Positions 1-10,104 of a stretch of 64,000 nt of DNA are shown in pieces (the first letter of the stretch is position 1; each line of letters begins with the position of its first letter). Under the pieces are notes generated by a model. It was not told the origin of the DNA. It did not search any database and saw nothing but the letters and a program-made list of their open reading frames with translations. A program made the translations under genes and the position numbers. The stretch is from contig JADKIC010000014.1 of NCBI GenBank assembly GCA_016721435.1, positions 62,001 to 126,000 on the forward strand, read 5' to 3'. This stretch comes from Bacteroidota bacterium. Lineage in GTDB: Bacteria > Bacteroidota > Bacteroidia > AKYH767-A > OLB10.

Positions 1-355
1 GTTTTACTTTAAGGAGTATTTTAGAAGCATCGTTGCTAAAAGAGTAGTCACTGTACTCAACAGTGTCTCCATTGCTGATGAGATCCTTCGGACGAATTAA
101 AGTGTCGATGACTTTCCCACTTTTTAAAGAATATTTTAAGAGGTAGGATCCATCTTCTTTAACTTCTGCATTTGAATAATGCTGGCCATCCGGCAAGGTA
201 TTGAAACCGCCGGCTATGCGTGCATAAAGTTTAGGACTACCCCATATTTCATCCAATTGCAAGGACCTCTCCTGGGCTACACTGGTACTTACTAAAAGTG
301 CCGAAATTGTGGTTATTACTAAGTGCTTCAGGCTTTTAGTTAGAGTACTAATCAT
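1..355 (-). CDS. Dipeptidyl peptidase IV (S9B family), N-terminal part, cut by window edge
   Basis: Only the first 118 codons are in the window; the gene runs off the left edge. The protein starts with a hydrophobic signal-like stretch (residues 8-24, ending near a VAQ site), followed by a segment with LDEIWGSPKLYARIAGGFN-like spacing and then PDGQHYSN and YSFSNDASKIL. This order (an L-x-D-I-W start, then a W/P-D-G-x-x-Y motif and an F-S-x-D blade end) is what I know from the N-terminal beta-propeller of Bacteroidota S9B dipeptidyl peptidases, secreted enzymes that remove Xaa-Pro dipeptides. The catalytic serine domain lies outside the window, so activity cannot be judged. ATG at 355 is the natural start because the signal peptide follows directly. 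A TAGGTTTG box lies 23-30 bases upstream on the same strand. Confidence 0.75.
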   Translation of the reverse strand, partial: MISTLTKSLKHLVITTISALLVSTSVAQERSLQLDEIWGSPKLYARIAGGFNTLPDGQHYSNAEVKEDGSYLLKYSLKSGKVIDTLIRPKDLISNGDTVEYSDYSFSNDASKILLKVK

Positions 356-377
356 AATATTATAGTGTTTTGAGCTT

Positions 378-385
378 CAAACCTA
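378..385 (-). promoter_or_regulatory. Possible Bacteroidota -7 promoter box (TAGGTTTG) for the DPP-IV gene
   Basis: Matches TAnnTTTG exactly on the minus strand, 22 bases before the ATG at 355. No clear -33 TTTG partner is seen at normal spacing. Confidence 0.35.
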
Positions 386-454
386 CAAAATTTCATTCTC
401 CTATGCTATTTGTATGAAATCTTGTTTTATATTAGCAGTTCCAAAACAATTAAA

Positions 455-1102
455 ATGAAAAATTTCCTGATTTTTTCACTTTTTATGTTGATTAGTCTGA
501 ATGTGCTTAGTCAGAAAAGTGAAGGCTATGTTCGATTTGCCATGCAATATTCTGATTCTGAACTTTCAAAGGAAGAAATGGCTGTAATGCCTACTGAATC
601 GGAAATGTGGTTTAAAGGTGATCGGATGAAGTTGCAAATGCCTATGGGTATGGGGCTCCAATCTTCGATCCTTATTTTTAATGAAGAAGTCCATTTATTA
701 TTGGACCTTATGGGTAATAAAATGGCTATTAAGACCAATAAGAATGAGATTCAAAATGACTCAAAAAAGGCAAAGCGCTTTAAGCTAAAAAGTCAGACGG
801 ATGAGACGAAGGAAATTGCCGGTTATACATGCAAGAAAGCTATTCTCTCAGCAGAAGGAGAACAGGATATGATTGTTTGGTATACTGACCAATTGAACTC
901 GACCGGTTCGTGGTATTATAATATGGATGGCCTAAATGGATTTCCGCTGGAATTCTCTTTAAAAACTCCGGAAATTGATGCCAGAATGATTGCGAAGGAA
1001 GTGAAAACAGATCAGGTTACCGATAAACTTTTCATTGTTCCTTCTGACTATAAGGTGATGACACAGGAAGAAATGATGAAGTCACTGGGGGGTACACGTT
1101 AG
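455..1102 (+). CDS. DUF4412 domain secreted protein
   Basis: This 215-residue protein has a signal peptide (MKNFLIF start, hydrophobic to about residue 18, cleavage near LSQ). The mature part has the pattern of DUF4412 proteins: an early beta-rich stretch with many methionines (MWFKGDRMKLQMPMGMG), then a GYTCKKA motif near residue 129 and a closing FIVPSDYKVM segment. The function of the family is unknown; the fold is probably a periplasmic lipocalin/LolA-like barrel. An upstream in-frame ATG at 410 would put 15 residues before the signal peptide, so I prefer ATG 455. It is followed after 55 bases by an SdpI-like membrane protein on the same strand, possibly co-transcribed. Confidence 0.7.
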   Translation: MKNFLIFSLFMLISLNVLSQKSEGYVRFAMQYSDSELSKEEMAVMPTESEMWFKGDRMKLQMPMGMGLQSSILIFNEEVHLLLDLMGNKMAIKTNKNEIQNDSKKAKRFKLKSQTDETKEIAGYTCKKAILSAEGEQDMIVWYTDQLNSTGSWYYNMDGLNGFPLEFSLKTPEIDARMIAKEVKTDQVTDKLFIVPSDYKVMTQEEMMKSLGGTR

Positions 1103-1157
1103 TTATTTTAGTAAAAATTGTAGTAGTATCATTTTATTGTAAAAATTTCTTTAAACG

Positions 1158-1520
1158 ATGAATGCATATTTTTTATTAAGCATGATTGGTGCTTTGAGTT
1201 TCTTTTCTCTGGGACTGAAACTTAAGAATGGCCCTGAATTTATGGAGTCATGGCTGGCATATAGGACCACTGCTTCTCTTCGCAATGAAGATACCTGGTA
1301 TGAAGGAAATGCATACGCAGGAAAATGGTTGATGATTTTAGCAAGCTTAATCTTGATTATTCTTGTATTTGCAGAGTTGTTTGCTACTCAAAACCTGAAC
1401 TGGTTGTTGTCTATACTTTTTTATTCTATGTTAATTTCAATTGCGATAATTTACATTTTGACAGAAAGACATTTACGAAAAGTTTTTTTTCATGATGGGA
1501 AAAGAAGACCGAAGTTTTAA
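1158..1520 (+). CDS. SdpI/YhfL-like small membrane protein
   Basis: A 120-residue protein with three predicted membrane helices (about residues 4-20, 57-75 and 81-100). Between helices 1 and 2 lies YRTTASLRNEDTWYEGNAYAGKW, shown here only as the motif: R-T-x-x-S-x-x-N-E-x-x-W-x-x-x-N-x-x-A-G. This is the signature of the SdpI C-terminal family, known from Bacillus SdpI, the immunity and signalling membrane protein against the SdpC toxin. Stand-alone SdpI-like proteins without a nearby toxin are frequent in Bacteroidota and have no proven role; no SdpC/SdpAB homologue is seen here. The lysine-rich tail (KRRPKF) suggests a cytoplasmic C-terminus. Confidence 0.65.
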   Translation: MNAYFLLSMIGALSFFSLGLKLKNGPEFMESWLAYRTTASLRNEDTWYEGNAYAGKWLMILASLILIILVFAELFATQNLNWLLSILFYSMLISIAIIYILTERHLRKVFFHDGKRRPKF

Positions 1521-1693
1521 TGGAGATGCATTTTTTCCGTTCAATTTTCTAGTAGTATCTTCTATTTAAAAGCTGGAAGAATTGTTCTGTTAATGAATAT
1601 TTTCTCTTTTATGTAGCTTTCCAGCAGCCTTTATTGACCGGTATTTTATTTGACCCGTTTACTATGTATATTCGCATCAGACAACGAATTAAA

Positions 1694-3480
1694 ATGAATA
1701 AAAGAAATTACCTTGTTTGCCTCTTGCTCTTGATGATGCCTGTGATCGGTTTTTCCACAACAATAAAATATGAATTATCTTTCCCGAGCCCCAAACGCAT
1801 TATGTGGAGGTGAAGATGATCATTGAAGACTTCAATGAATCTGTTCTGGATCTTAAAATGCCGGTATGGGCACCGGGTTCTTATTTGGTAAGAGAATTTT
1901 CAAAGCATGTAGAATCTTTGAATTCAAAAGATAAGGACGGGCAGCAGCTTTCTTCAGTCAAATTAAATAAAAATACCTGGCGAATAGAAACTAAAGGTTC
2001 AAAGAACATGGTGGTATCCTATAAATTGTATGCCTATGAGCGAAGTGTAAGAACAAGTTTTATCGATGAAGAACATGCGTACCTGAATGGCACCAGTATT
2101 TTTATGTACAATGATTTATTGCTTTCGAATCCGGTTACAGTTAAGATTAATCCTCATTCCTCATGGAAGAAAATTTCAGTGGCACTCGAAAGAGTAAAAA
2201 TTTCAGATAACTGGCAGTATAAGGCTGACAATTATGATGAATTGGTAGATGCTCCTTTTGAAATTGGAAATCATGTTACATTTTCATTTGTTGTTGCGGG
2301 TGTCCCGCATGAAGTAGCCATGTTTGGTACGGGGAATTATGATTCACTTCAAATAAAAAGGGATTTTACGATTATTGCCGAAGAATGCTCCTCTATATTT
2401 GGTGAACATCCTTGTAAACAGTATTTGTATATTATTCACAATCTGAATGCAGGGGGCGGAGGATTGGAACATGCGAATTCGACTACACTTCAAACGAATC
2501 GATGGTCCTATGGTACGGGGAGCAGTTATACCGATTTTCTTAGTCTTGTAGCACATGAATACTTCCATATCTGGAATGTGAAGCGATTGCGTCCCGCCCC
2601 ACTTGGTCCATTTGATTATAGCAATGAGAATTATACTACCCTGCTTTGGATAGCAGAAGGGTTTACTGCCTACTATGATGATTTAATTATTAGACGAAGT
2701 GGTTTTATATCAGATGTAGATTATCTTAAGATTATTGCCGGAAATATGTCGTATTGTATGAATATAAAAGGTGCTGCGATACAACCATTATCTGAATCCA
2801 GCCTCGACGCTTGGATAAAATACTATCGTCCCTATGAGAACTCCGGCAATGCCACTGTTTCCTATTATACCAAGGGAGGTGTCGTAGGTGCCTTACTCGA
2901 TATGGAGATTATGAAAAGCACGAATGGATCAAAATCACTGGATGATGTCATGAAAGAAATGTATCAGCAATATTATAAGAAGTTGAACAGGCCATTTACG
3001 GAACCTGAATTTGTCGCTATTGTAAATAAAGTGGCAGGAAGGGATATGAGTGATTTTTTAAGAAGTATGTGCACAGTACCACTCCTTGCCGCTTCAGGAG
3101 TCGTTGGCGGCGATGGGGCTTGAAATAATGGATTTGAATACTTCACAATCCATGGCATGGACAGGCGCTACTACCACTTCCTCTAATAGTAAAATGATGG
3201 TTACGGCTGTGGAAAGAAATTCTCCGGCATGGAAGTATGGAATTAATGTGAATGATGAAATCCTTGCAGTAGATAAGTTCAGAGTAGGGGATGATTTGTC
3301 GAAGTTATTGTCTTTTAAAAGCCGGGTGAGACGGTGACATTTACAGTGTCCAGAAACGGTAGTCTAAAGGAAATAAAACTCGTCCTGGAAAAATCCTCTG
3401 CTTTAAAATATGCTATTGAAAAATCAGCCTCTCCACAGGAAGCTGAAAAGATGGTGTATAAAAAGTGGTTGAAGTTGTAG
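1694..3480 (+). CDS. M61 family glycyl aminopeptidase-like metalloprotease with PDZ domain (frameshifted)
   Basis: About 595 residues when breaks are bridged. ATG 1694 begins a signal peptide (MNKRNYLV..., ending near GFS). The catalytic region carries HEYFHIWNVKRLRP (near 2552-2593), the M61 signature H-E-x-x-H-x-W-x-x-K-R-x-R-P, with the third zinc ligand expected in W-I-A-E-G-F-T at about 2650. The C-terminus (from about 3110) looks like a PDZ domain: PAWKYGINVNDEILAVDKFRV. M61 enzymes are periplasmic or exported peptidases; the S. paucimobilis homologue removes glycine and alanine. The reading frame breaks near 1790 (four Cs where five restore FPSPQTHY), about 3060 and 3085, and about 3322; each time the next frame continues the same domain. 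Decay is possible but sequence error is more likely. Confidence 0.82.
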
Positions 3481-3541
3481 TAGCGGACTTTCTTATTTTT
3501 TTCCGGAGGGTATTCTTTAACTATTTTTCAAAGACAGTAAA

Positions 3542-5529
3542 CTATTGTGCCACAACAACAAATTCAGTTCTTCTGTTTTTCGCACGTCCATCGGCATTAC
3601 TATTCACTTCAATCGGTTTTGTTTCTCCAAATCCTTTTGAACTGAGACGCTCTTTTGCAACACCGGCTTGAATTAAAAAATTACAAACCGATCTGGACCT
3701 TTCTTCTGAGAGTTGCAGATTTTTTAATGGGTCTCCCAAATTATCAGTATGTCCGTGTACTGCAACCTTTAACCCCGGGTTTTCCAGAAGATATTCAGCA
3801 AAATCAGAGAGGATGTTTTTATCCTGTGCAGTAAGAGAGGAGGATTCCGTATCAAAAAGTATATTATTCAGTCGATAGGCGGAGCCCGTTTTCGTTTTAC
3901 TCAGCTTCATATCCACCTTAATAGGTTCGGAACGACTACTGTCTTTAGAGGAGAAATAGGCGGAATTGTAAGCGTAGCCCTGCTTTTTAATGGTGAGAAT
4001 ATAGTCTTCATCAAAAAGAACAACAGAGGCATATTTCCCGGTGGTGGTGTCAAAGGCTACTTCGGCATTTTGCTTAGTATTGATGTTTTTAAGTTCAATG
4101 CTTGCCAGTTTTTGAATGACATTGTTTTCATCCCTTAATTCACCTTTGATGAACAATACCCGATCGGGTTTGATGTCATTGTATAATTCGAACTCATAAA
4201 TATCATATCCGCCAACTCCTTTCAGACTATTACTCGAGAAATATCCTTTTTTTCCATCGGTACTAACAAAGAATCCTAACTCGTCCGACTCCGTGTTAAT
4301 TGGATAGCCCAGATTCACAGGAGTTCCCCAGCTGCCATCAGCATTGAGCCTGCACATAAAAATATCATATCCTCCCATGCCGGGTAGATGATCACTGCTG
4401 AAGTATAGTGTTTTATTATCAGGATGAATAAAGGGTGTCTTTTCACTTCCGGGAGTATTGATGTTACTTCCTATAGATTTCATGGCTCCCCATGTTCCAT
4501 CTTCGCCTTTTTTGCTATAATAAATGTCCGAGGTAGGGTTTAAGGAATCACGTATACTTACAAAGTAAAGTGTTTTACCATCCGGTGAAATACATGGTTG
4601 ACTTTCCCATCTGTCAGGATGATTTACCCTTTACCAACACTTCTGGGTTCTGACCAGATTCCCTTGTTTTCATCGCTGGTGTAGATGTCAAAATTGCCAT
4701 TTTTATTGACGGTGAAAAAAAGATGTTTGTTGTCTATGGTGATACTCGCCCCACCTTCATTGTTGGAACCTGCTTTATTGAATGGAAAGGGCATGGGTTC
4801 GCCTTTTTCAAATGACGATTCGATTTTCTTGCTGATCATGAATTTTTCCACACTTGCAGGAAAGAGTGAGCCTCTTTTTTGCTCTTCAAATCTCCTGGTG
4901 AAGAAACAAAAATCCTGATCAGGGGAAATAATAGCGAGATATTCAGGATCAGCGCTGGAAATATTGGCCAATGGAACAGGCTTAAAAGGAACCGGCTTCA
5001 TCATGAGTTTTGCTCTCGTAATTTTTTGAGAAGCATCCTTTGCATTTTCTTCTTTTACTTTATTGAAGTCAAGGAAGGATTGAAAATAGGTGATCGCCTT
5101 TTCATATTCCTTTTGCTCGTAGAGATAGTTTGCAAGACGGTAATGCGCATCAGAGGATGCATCGGGACAATTTATAAGCAACTTTTCATAGGCCGCTGCC
5201 ATCGCTTTATCCTGACGTGATTGCCAGGCAAAATCGCCCAATAATTTTAAGGCATCCGCATAAACAGAATCTTCGGCAAGGGCTTTTTCACAATATTCTT
5301 TAACAACACTGAATGGTTTTTTATTTTTTCTTGCTTCCCTGGCATCTTCAACATATTTCTCGGCCTTTTTAGAAGTTGTGGGCGGACATAGTGATTTTTG
5401 CTGCGCCGTACTCTTTAATGAGACGAGGAGTAAAATCGAAGTTAAAAGGAGGCCGGTCTTTTTCAATGTGAGAGTATAACGCAAATTCTTTACAAATATG
5501 ATAGCTTTTGTCAAGAAGTAACTATTCAA
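3542..5529 (-). CDS. PorE-like outer membrane/periplasmic protein: TPR, PD40 propeller, CRD, OmpA C-domain (frameshifted)
   Basis: About 662 residues across one break near 4625 (around a GGG run). Domain order is: signal peptide (residues 22-43), TPR repeats (about 60-160), WD40-like PD40 propeller blades with DFCFFTRR and KTLYFSSDHLPGMGGYDIFM motifs, a carboxypeptidase-regulatory-like beta domain (ELRDENNVIQKLASIEL), and a C-terminal OmpA peptidoglycan-binding domain with the VHGHTDNLGD motif and N-L-x-L-S-x-x-R. This order is that of PorE, the T9SS-associated protein of Porphyromonas and Flavobacterium, which anchors the machinery to peptidoglycan. Many Bacteroidota carry several paralogues with the same layout, so orthology is not certain. 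It is convergent with the M61 gene and lies downstream of a T9SS cargo gene on the same strand. Confidence 0.8.
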
Positions 5530-5570
5530 CCCATATGGAATGTTAACAACCGGTTGTGATTAAAATCGCA

Positions 5571-5603
5571 AATAAAAAAGGCCGGTGTTTGCCGGCCTTC
5601 TTG
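5571..5603 (-). terminator. Rho-independent terminator of the choice-of-anchor B gene
   Basis: On the minus strand AAGGCCGG-type arms (9 bp) close a short A-rich loop and are followed by TTTTTTATTT. It lies directly after the stop at 5621, so it serves the gene on its right and insulates the PorE-like gene. Confidence 0.75.
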
Positions 5604-5620
5604 GGTATAAATTCTATAAA

Positions 5621-7984
5621 TTACTGTTTTACAACTCGAGTAGCTTCGCTTTCGCCATTTTCATTCATCATTCTTACCATATATATTCCCGGTAGCCATG
5701 AATTACCAATTGTCAGCAAAGTGTTTTTACCGTTGATCATACGGGATTCTATCAAACGACCCTGCATATCGAAAACCTGCAGTATTGCCCTCTCGGTTTT
5801 CAGGTTCGTAATCTTCATGGTGGTCTCCTTTATAAATGGATTTGGAAATGCACCCAAACCTGCTTCTGCAAAATCACCTGTTGAAATACCTGTGACTTCC
5901 ACTACTTCAAACTTATCAAGTCCACCCTCTACAATATTGAATATAGGACCCGGGTCACCCACCTGAACTATTAATTGCATGGTAGCGGTTGGGGTGATGA
6001 AGTCTGATATTTTATAATTGGAAAGTTGCCATTGTGAAGCAGAACCGGAAGGTCCAAAGGATTCAAGTAAGGCGATGATTGTGCCATTATCGAGGAAGAT
6101 CTTCATGGAGTCATCCGGACTTCCATTGGTGTTTCCTCCATTGTAAAACCAACGATTGTACTTTACGTAGGGATTGCTGTATTGTGTAGCATCAAAAACA
6201 GGTGAAGTCAGAATAGTGTTACCCTGATCCACATCATTATCCCAGGGTCCACCACCACCATTATCTGTCACAAAGGCTTTGTCACTGCAATCAGTAGCTA
6301 CATCAGCTCCGGGATTAGCCGTCTGACCATTATTAGTAGTGCTGACAGGTACATCAATTTCCCACTCATTTCCGGAAGGTCCGGATACGGTCCAGCCAAA
6401 ATCTAATGCAAAATCATCGTAATATCCTTTGTCCAGAACAATGTTGATGTTGCTTCCTCCCGATACATTTTGACCCGAACTACAATAGGTGCGGTGGCCC
6501 CAATTTCCGGCTAGCACATCATAGGTGCCGGGGAAGAAACCGGCAATAGTAAACAATCCATTTGCATCACTGGTCAATGTATTATCAAATTGTGGACTGG
6601 TAAATAAAACGGTAGCATTAGGAATCGGGTTTCCGGTACCGGCTTCTACAACAGAACCAGAAATAGTAACTGTTGGAAAAATGGTGTTCAATTCAACATC
6701 CAGAACCGTGAGTATCCCATTCTGCAAGACAACATTATTAATCGTCTTTGTGGTGTATCCGGCTTTTGAAAAGGAAACATCATAGGTGCCGGCATCTGCC
6801 AATCCTGTTTTATATTCGCCGGTGATTTTGCTTGCATTGGTGATAGAAGGGCCGATGATGGTTACGGAAACATTGTTCAAAGGTAGACCGGTAACACTAT
6901 CTGTAACCATTCCTTCCAGATAACAACCGCGGATATAGGTAGGCGTTAGTACGAAAAGTCCGTTGTTGATATCCGAAACCACCAAATTGCCCGATGGAAG
7001 GTAAGGGTAAACACCCCATGCTCCACTAAAACCGTTCCCCACTCCTTGAGGGTAAGTATCGTAGGAACCTGTAACAATCATATTTTCCGGACGACTCACG
7101 TCTACAATCGCGATTCCATCCTTATACCAGGATACAATTTCAAAATCATTAAGCGTATGTGTATTGTGAATGATAGAACCGGAACCGGGTGTAAGTTGTA
7201 TTCTGTCGAGTTCAATAATATTGTTCAAATTCGTTATATCATATGCCCCGAGGTAAGAATTCGTATTTTCATCAGTAGTGAAGAGTACGGTTCCGGCATC
7301 GTTCAGCCAGGTATTGTGCGTAAACTGAGTCGGAGTGGACTGGGTGGCTAACAATACCGGATTGGCTTTATTGCTGACATCAAAAACAGAAAAATAGCCA
7401 TCATAAATATGTGCCGAATAAAGGACATCATTTCTAACATAACCATCATGAATATAAGTGCCCGGTGTATAGCCTTTATAATTAGGATTCCAGGGATCAG
7501 CAAGATCAACGATGATCCCTGCACCATTGAAGAGATTACTTCCAAAGAGGTAGGCATGAGCATCTTCAATATGTAGCGCATGAATGGTTTCGAGGTCGCC
7601 GTTTATGGCGCCATTTCCTTTCCATTGTTTAACGCTGATAGAGTCCGGGAGATATCCTAAGTTGATGATCTGAAGTCCATCACAGCATCCCTCTGTAGTA
7701 ACGTAAGCATAGTTCTGCCAGGTCTTCACTTCTCTCCATGTAGATGGTGTTCCGGGAACGGAAAATGCAATTACCGGATTGGCCGGGTCGGTAACATTGA
7801 CTATAGAGAGTCCGGATTCATAACCAACTAGGGCATATTCATTGCCGAGCGAATCAACATAACCTCCGATGTTGGATAATGCATCGTTGGGATATTGAAG
7901 ATTGGATCGAAGGCTTACATTTAATTGTGCCTGAGTGGCCAGCGTCAACAGAATGCCACTGAAGACAAGTAATAATTTTTTCAT
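5621..7984 (-). CDS. Secreted choice-of-anchor B family protein with two CarboxypepD_reg domains and T9SS sorting domain
   Basis: A 787-residue T9SS cargo protein. Signal peptide (MKKLLLVFSGILLTLATQAQ), then LVIVD-type repeats (residues about 30-345) in which each blade carries a V-x-D-V/I-x-x-P-x-x-P phrase such as VNVTDPANPV and FDVSNKANPV; this is the choice-of-anchor B fold. Two carboxypeptidase regulatory-like beta domains follow (about 355-430 and 435-520), each starting with a G-x-V/M-x-D/E-x-x-T-G-x-P phrase, then a beta-sandwich region (about 530-700). The last 75 residues form a type A T9SS sorting domain: AFPNPF, then a beta-strand set ending VRMMNENGESEATRVVKQ. Expected location is the cell surface. 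Ligand and activity are not visible. It is followed by its own terminator. Confidence 0.85.
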   Translation of the reverse strand: MKKLLLVFSGILLTLATQAQLNVSLRSNLQYPNDALSNIGGYVDSLGNEYALVGYESGLSIVNVTDPANPVIAFSVPGTPSTWREVKTWQNYAYVTTEGCCDGLQIINLGYLPDSISVKQWKGNGAINGDLETIHALHIEDAHAYLFGSNLFNGAGIIVDLADPWNPNYKGYTPGTYIHDGYVRNDVLYSAHIYDGYFSVFDVSNKANPVLLATQSTPTQFTHNTWLNDAGTVLFTTDENTNSYLGAYDITNLNNIIELDRIQLTPGSGSIIHNTHTLNDFEIVSWYKDGIAIVDVSRPENMIVTGSYDTYPQGVGNGFSGAWGVYPYLPSGNLVVSDINNGLFVLTPTYIRGCYLEGMVTDSVTGLPLNNVSVTIIGPSITNASKITGEYKTGLADAGTYDVSFSKAGYTTKTINNVVLQNGILTVLDVELNTIFPTVTISGSVVEAGTGNPIPNATVLFTSPQFDNTLTSDANGLFTIAGFFPGTYDVLAGNWGHRTYCSSGQNVSGGSNINIVLDKGYYDDFALDFGWTVSGPSGNEWEIDVPVSTTNNGQTANPGADVATDCSDKAFVTDNGGGGPWDNDVDQGNTILTSPVFDATQYSNPYVKYNRWFYNGGNTNGSPDDSMKIFLDNGTIIALLESFGPSGSASQWQLSNYKISDFITPTATMQLIVQVGDPGPIFNIVEGGLDKFEVVEVTGISTGDFAEAGLGAFPNPFIKETTMKITNLKTERAILQVFDMQGRLIESRMINGKNTLLTIGNSWLPGIYMVRMMNENGESEATRVVKQ

Positions 7985-8130
7985 GTATGTTTTGGAGATT
8001 GTTATTCAAAAATAGAACAATCCGACGTATTTTACGTGGTTTCTTCAAAAAGTACAAGCAGGTATTATACAAGTCAAAGAAATAGTGAATAAAAGCTTTG
8101 TAAAATTAAAATCAGATATGTTTAAGCTTG

Positions 8131-8832
8131 TTATTTGGTCTGAATCGATCGCATCAATTGGTCCTTGTAGCTACTGCCGATAGGAATTCTGGCCTGTTGC
8201 AATTCGAGTTCATTGCCTGCAATGGATTTGATGGCAGAAGCATTAACGATATAGCTTTTTATGCACCCGGATAAAGCCATCCGAAGGTAAACTGCTCTCA
8301 AAAAATTTCATCGTATGAAGTGTGACGATCATTTTCTCTTTGGTAAATATTTTCACATAATCCTTCATGCCTTCAATATAGCTGATGTCTGAAAAATTAA
8401 TGCGGATTAACTCTGGTCACTTTTGACAAACATAAAGTCTGCTTTATTACTTCTTTCTGAGGGGGCATGTTGCTTTACCCGGTCGAGGGCTTTGTTTACT
8501 GCTTTCATGAAGCGCTCCAGAGATACCGGTTTTACAAGATAATCCACTACATCCAGTTCATATCCCTGAAGTGCAAAATCCGGATGTGCAGTGGTGATGA
8601 TGACGGCAGGACTCTTTCGGAGTGATCGCAAGAAATCAATTCCTGAAATGACGGGCATCGAAATATCCAGGAACATCAAATCGATATTTTCGTGATTGAG
8701 CACTTCAAATGCTTCCAATGCATTGTTGCATTTGGTGACAAGTTCCAGTTCACGGATGTTTTCAAGGTAGCGCTCGAGTACTTCTTGTGCCAGAGGCTCA
8801 TCATCAACGATTATACATTTCAGTTTGCTCAT
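8131..8832 (-). CDS. LytTR-family response regulator (frameshifted)
   Basis: About 233 residues after bridging two breaks. The receiver domain occupies residues 1-125, with the acidic pair DDE at 10-12, phosphoacceptor Asp56 in MFLDISMP, the switch TTA and Lys in LVKPVSL. The LytTR DNA-binding domain follows, including YIEGMKDYVKIFT, FIRVHKSYIVN and IPIGSSYKDQL. The frame breaks near 8403 (one T missing would restore SLIRINFSDISYIEG) and near 8256 (one extra A in an A run before SYIVN). It is the second gene of a two-component operon: the kinase stop overlaps this ATG as ATGA, which implies translational coupling. LytTR regulators bind imperfect direct repeats; the targets cannot be read from the sequence. 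Confidence 0.88.
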
Positions 8833-9892
8833 GAGAGATCAATTTTAAGTTGGACAGCATAAATTTCTCCGTTCTGGGTGATGGCAAGTTCGTGCTGTTG
8901 AGGGTAGAGAAGTGAAAGACGTTTTTAACATTTACCAATCCGATACCTGCATCTTTTTTCAGAGAATCAATTTGTTCGTTATTGCCTATGCTATTGTCAA
9001 TTGAAAAATGGAGTGTACTTCCTTCAATGATAAAATCTATATGCACAAATCCATCACTGAAGCGTTTATCAATTCCATGTTTGAAGGCATTTTCAACGAA
9101 GTCGATGAAGAGGAGCGGTGCAATATATTGATTTTCCGGATCACCCTTCACCATAAAGGTGATATCATAACGGTTATGATATCGTATTCGCTGCAGTTCT
9201 ACATAATTCTCAATGAAGGCTAACTCGCGGGAGAGTGCTACTCTTTCTTCATTCGCCTGATAAAGGACATAGCGCATGATGTCAGAGAGCTTCAGGACCA
9301 CTTCTGATGCTTTGTCGGAGTTCTTTAAGGTGAGAGAGTAGAGGTTGTTAAGTGTGTTGAACAAAAAATGGGGATGGATTTGTGCTTTTAACGCATTCAG
9401 TTCAAGTTGTAGTTTTTCCTTTTGTAGTTTCAATAGTTCATTCTGCGTGATAAATGCTATTAATGTGTATTTTAAAGCATAGGTAAGAATGACAACTATT
9501 AATCCTTCCAATAAATCAAAGTTGGGCGTAATATTGGTGAGGAAACGTGTCATCCGTTCCGGCATATGCTCGCGTGGTAACGAAGTCAACAGCGAATAAT
9601 TGAAAAGTGAATAACCGTAAATTGACAATATGGTCAAAAGTATATATACGGCATATTTTTTCCGGTTTAAGAATTTTGGAACAAAGTAATACAGGTGAAT
9701 GTAAACAAGAGGAACCTGGCTGATAAAAACGATGACCACATACGCCAAACCCCATTCAACACCCCATAGACTGTAGGTGTCATAGAAGGACCGTGTGAGC
9801 CATACTGCCCAAAATAAAGAGTGTAAAATAACACTCTGCACTTTTTTATTGGGCATCTGCACGTAAAATTTTTCAATGACTCTGTCTAACAT
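8829..9892 (-). CDS. LytS-type sensor histidine kinase (His_kinase family, frameshifted near C-terminus)
   Basis: About 354 residues. Four membrane helices lie in the first 150 residues, without a periplasmic sensor domain of any size. A short coiled coil (LQKEKLQLELNALKAQ) leads to QIHPHFLFNTLNNL, the H-box of the His_kinase family, with the phosphoacceptor at His175. The ATPase region shows the N-box FVENAFKHGID and the G-box DAGIGLVNVKN. One missing C near 8921 moves the tail out of frame; restoring it gives NRLSLLYP... and a stop at 8829 that overlaps the regulator start. It forms a standard Bacteroidota LytS/LytTR pair with the downstream response regulator. The signal sensed is unknown. 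Confidence 0.88.
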
Positions 9893-10048
9893 ACAGGCAA
9901 GGCTCCTTTAATTTATATCAGGAATTATTTTGTTTGACTGAAGGATGGAATGGATGGTTGTAGATCAATTTACCTATCAAATATAATCAATCATCAGGAT
10001 CACTTTAAAAGTATTAGCTAAAGTCTGTCTCCTGAACGACCAAACAAT

Positions 10049-10085
10049 AAAAACGCCGGATATATAGGATATAACCGGCGTTTTT
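10049..10085 (-). terminator. Terminator of bipA/typA
   Basis: AAAAACGCCGG arm, 18-base AT-rich loop and CCGGCGTTTTT arm. It has A-run and T-run on opposite sides, so it can act in both directions, but the natural user is bipA, whose stop is at 10105. Confidence 0.8.
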
Positions 10086-10104
10086 AATTTAGTAAGCGAA
10101 GGTT

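Noticed and set aside
1158..1520. SdpI immunity function with a nearby toxin
   Set aside because: No SdpC, SdpA or SdpB-like gene is seen in the window; stand-alone SdpI-like proteins are common.
5556..5966. Plus-strand frame opposite the T9SS sorting domain end
   Set aside because: It is the antisense of a well-supported coding region and spans a terminator.
8131..8410. A separate LytTR protein gene downstream of a receiver-only regulator
   Set aside because: The LytTR part has no start codon of its own and continues directly from the receiver after restoring one T.
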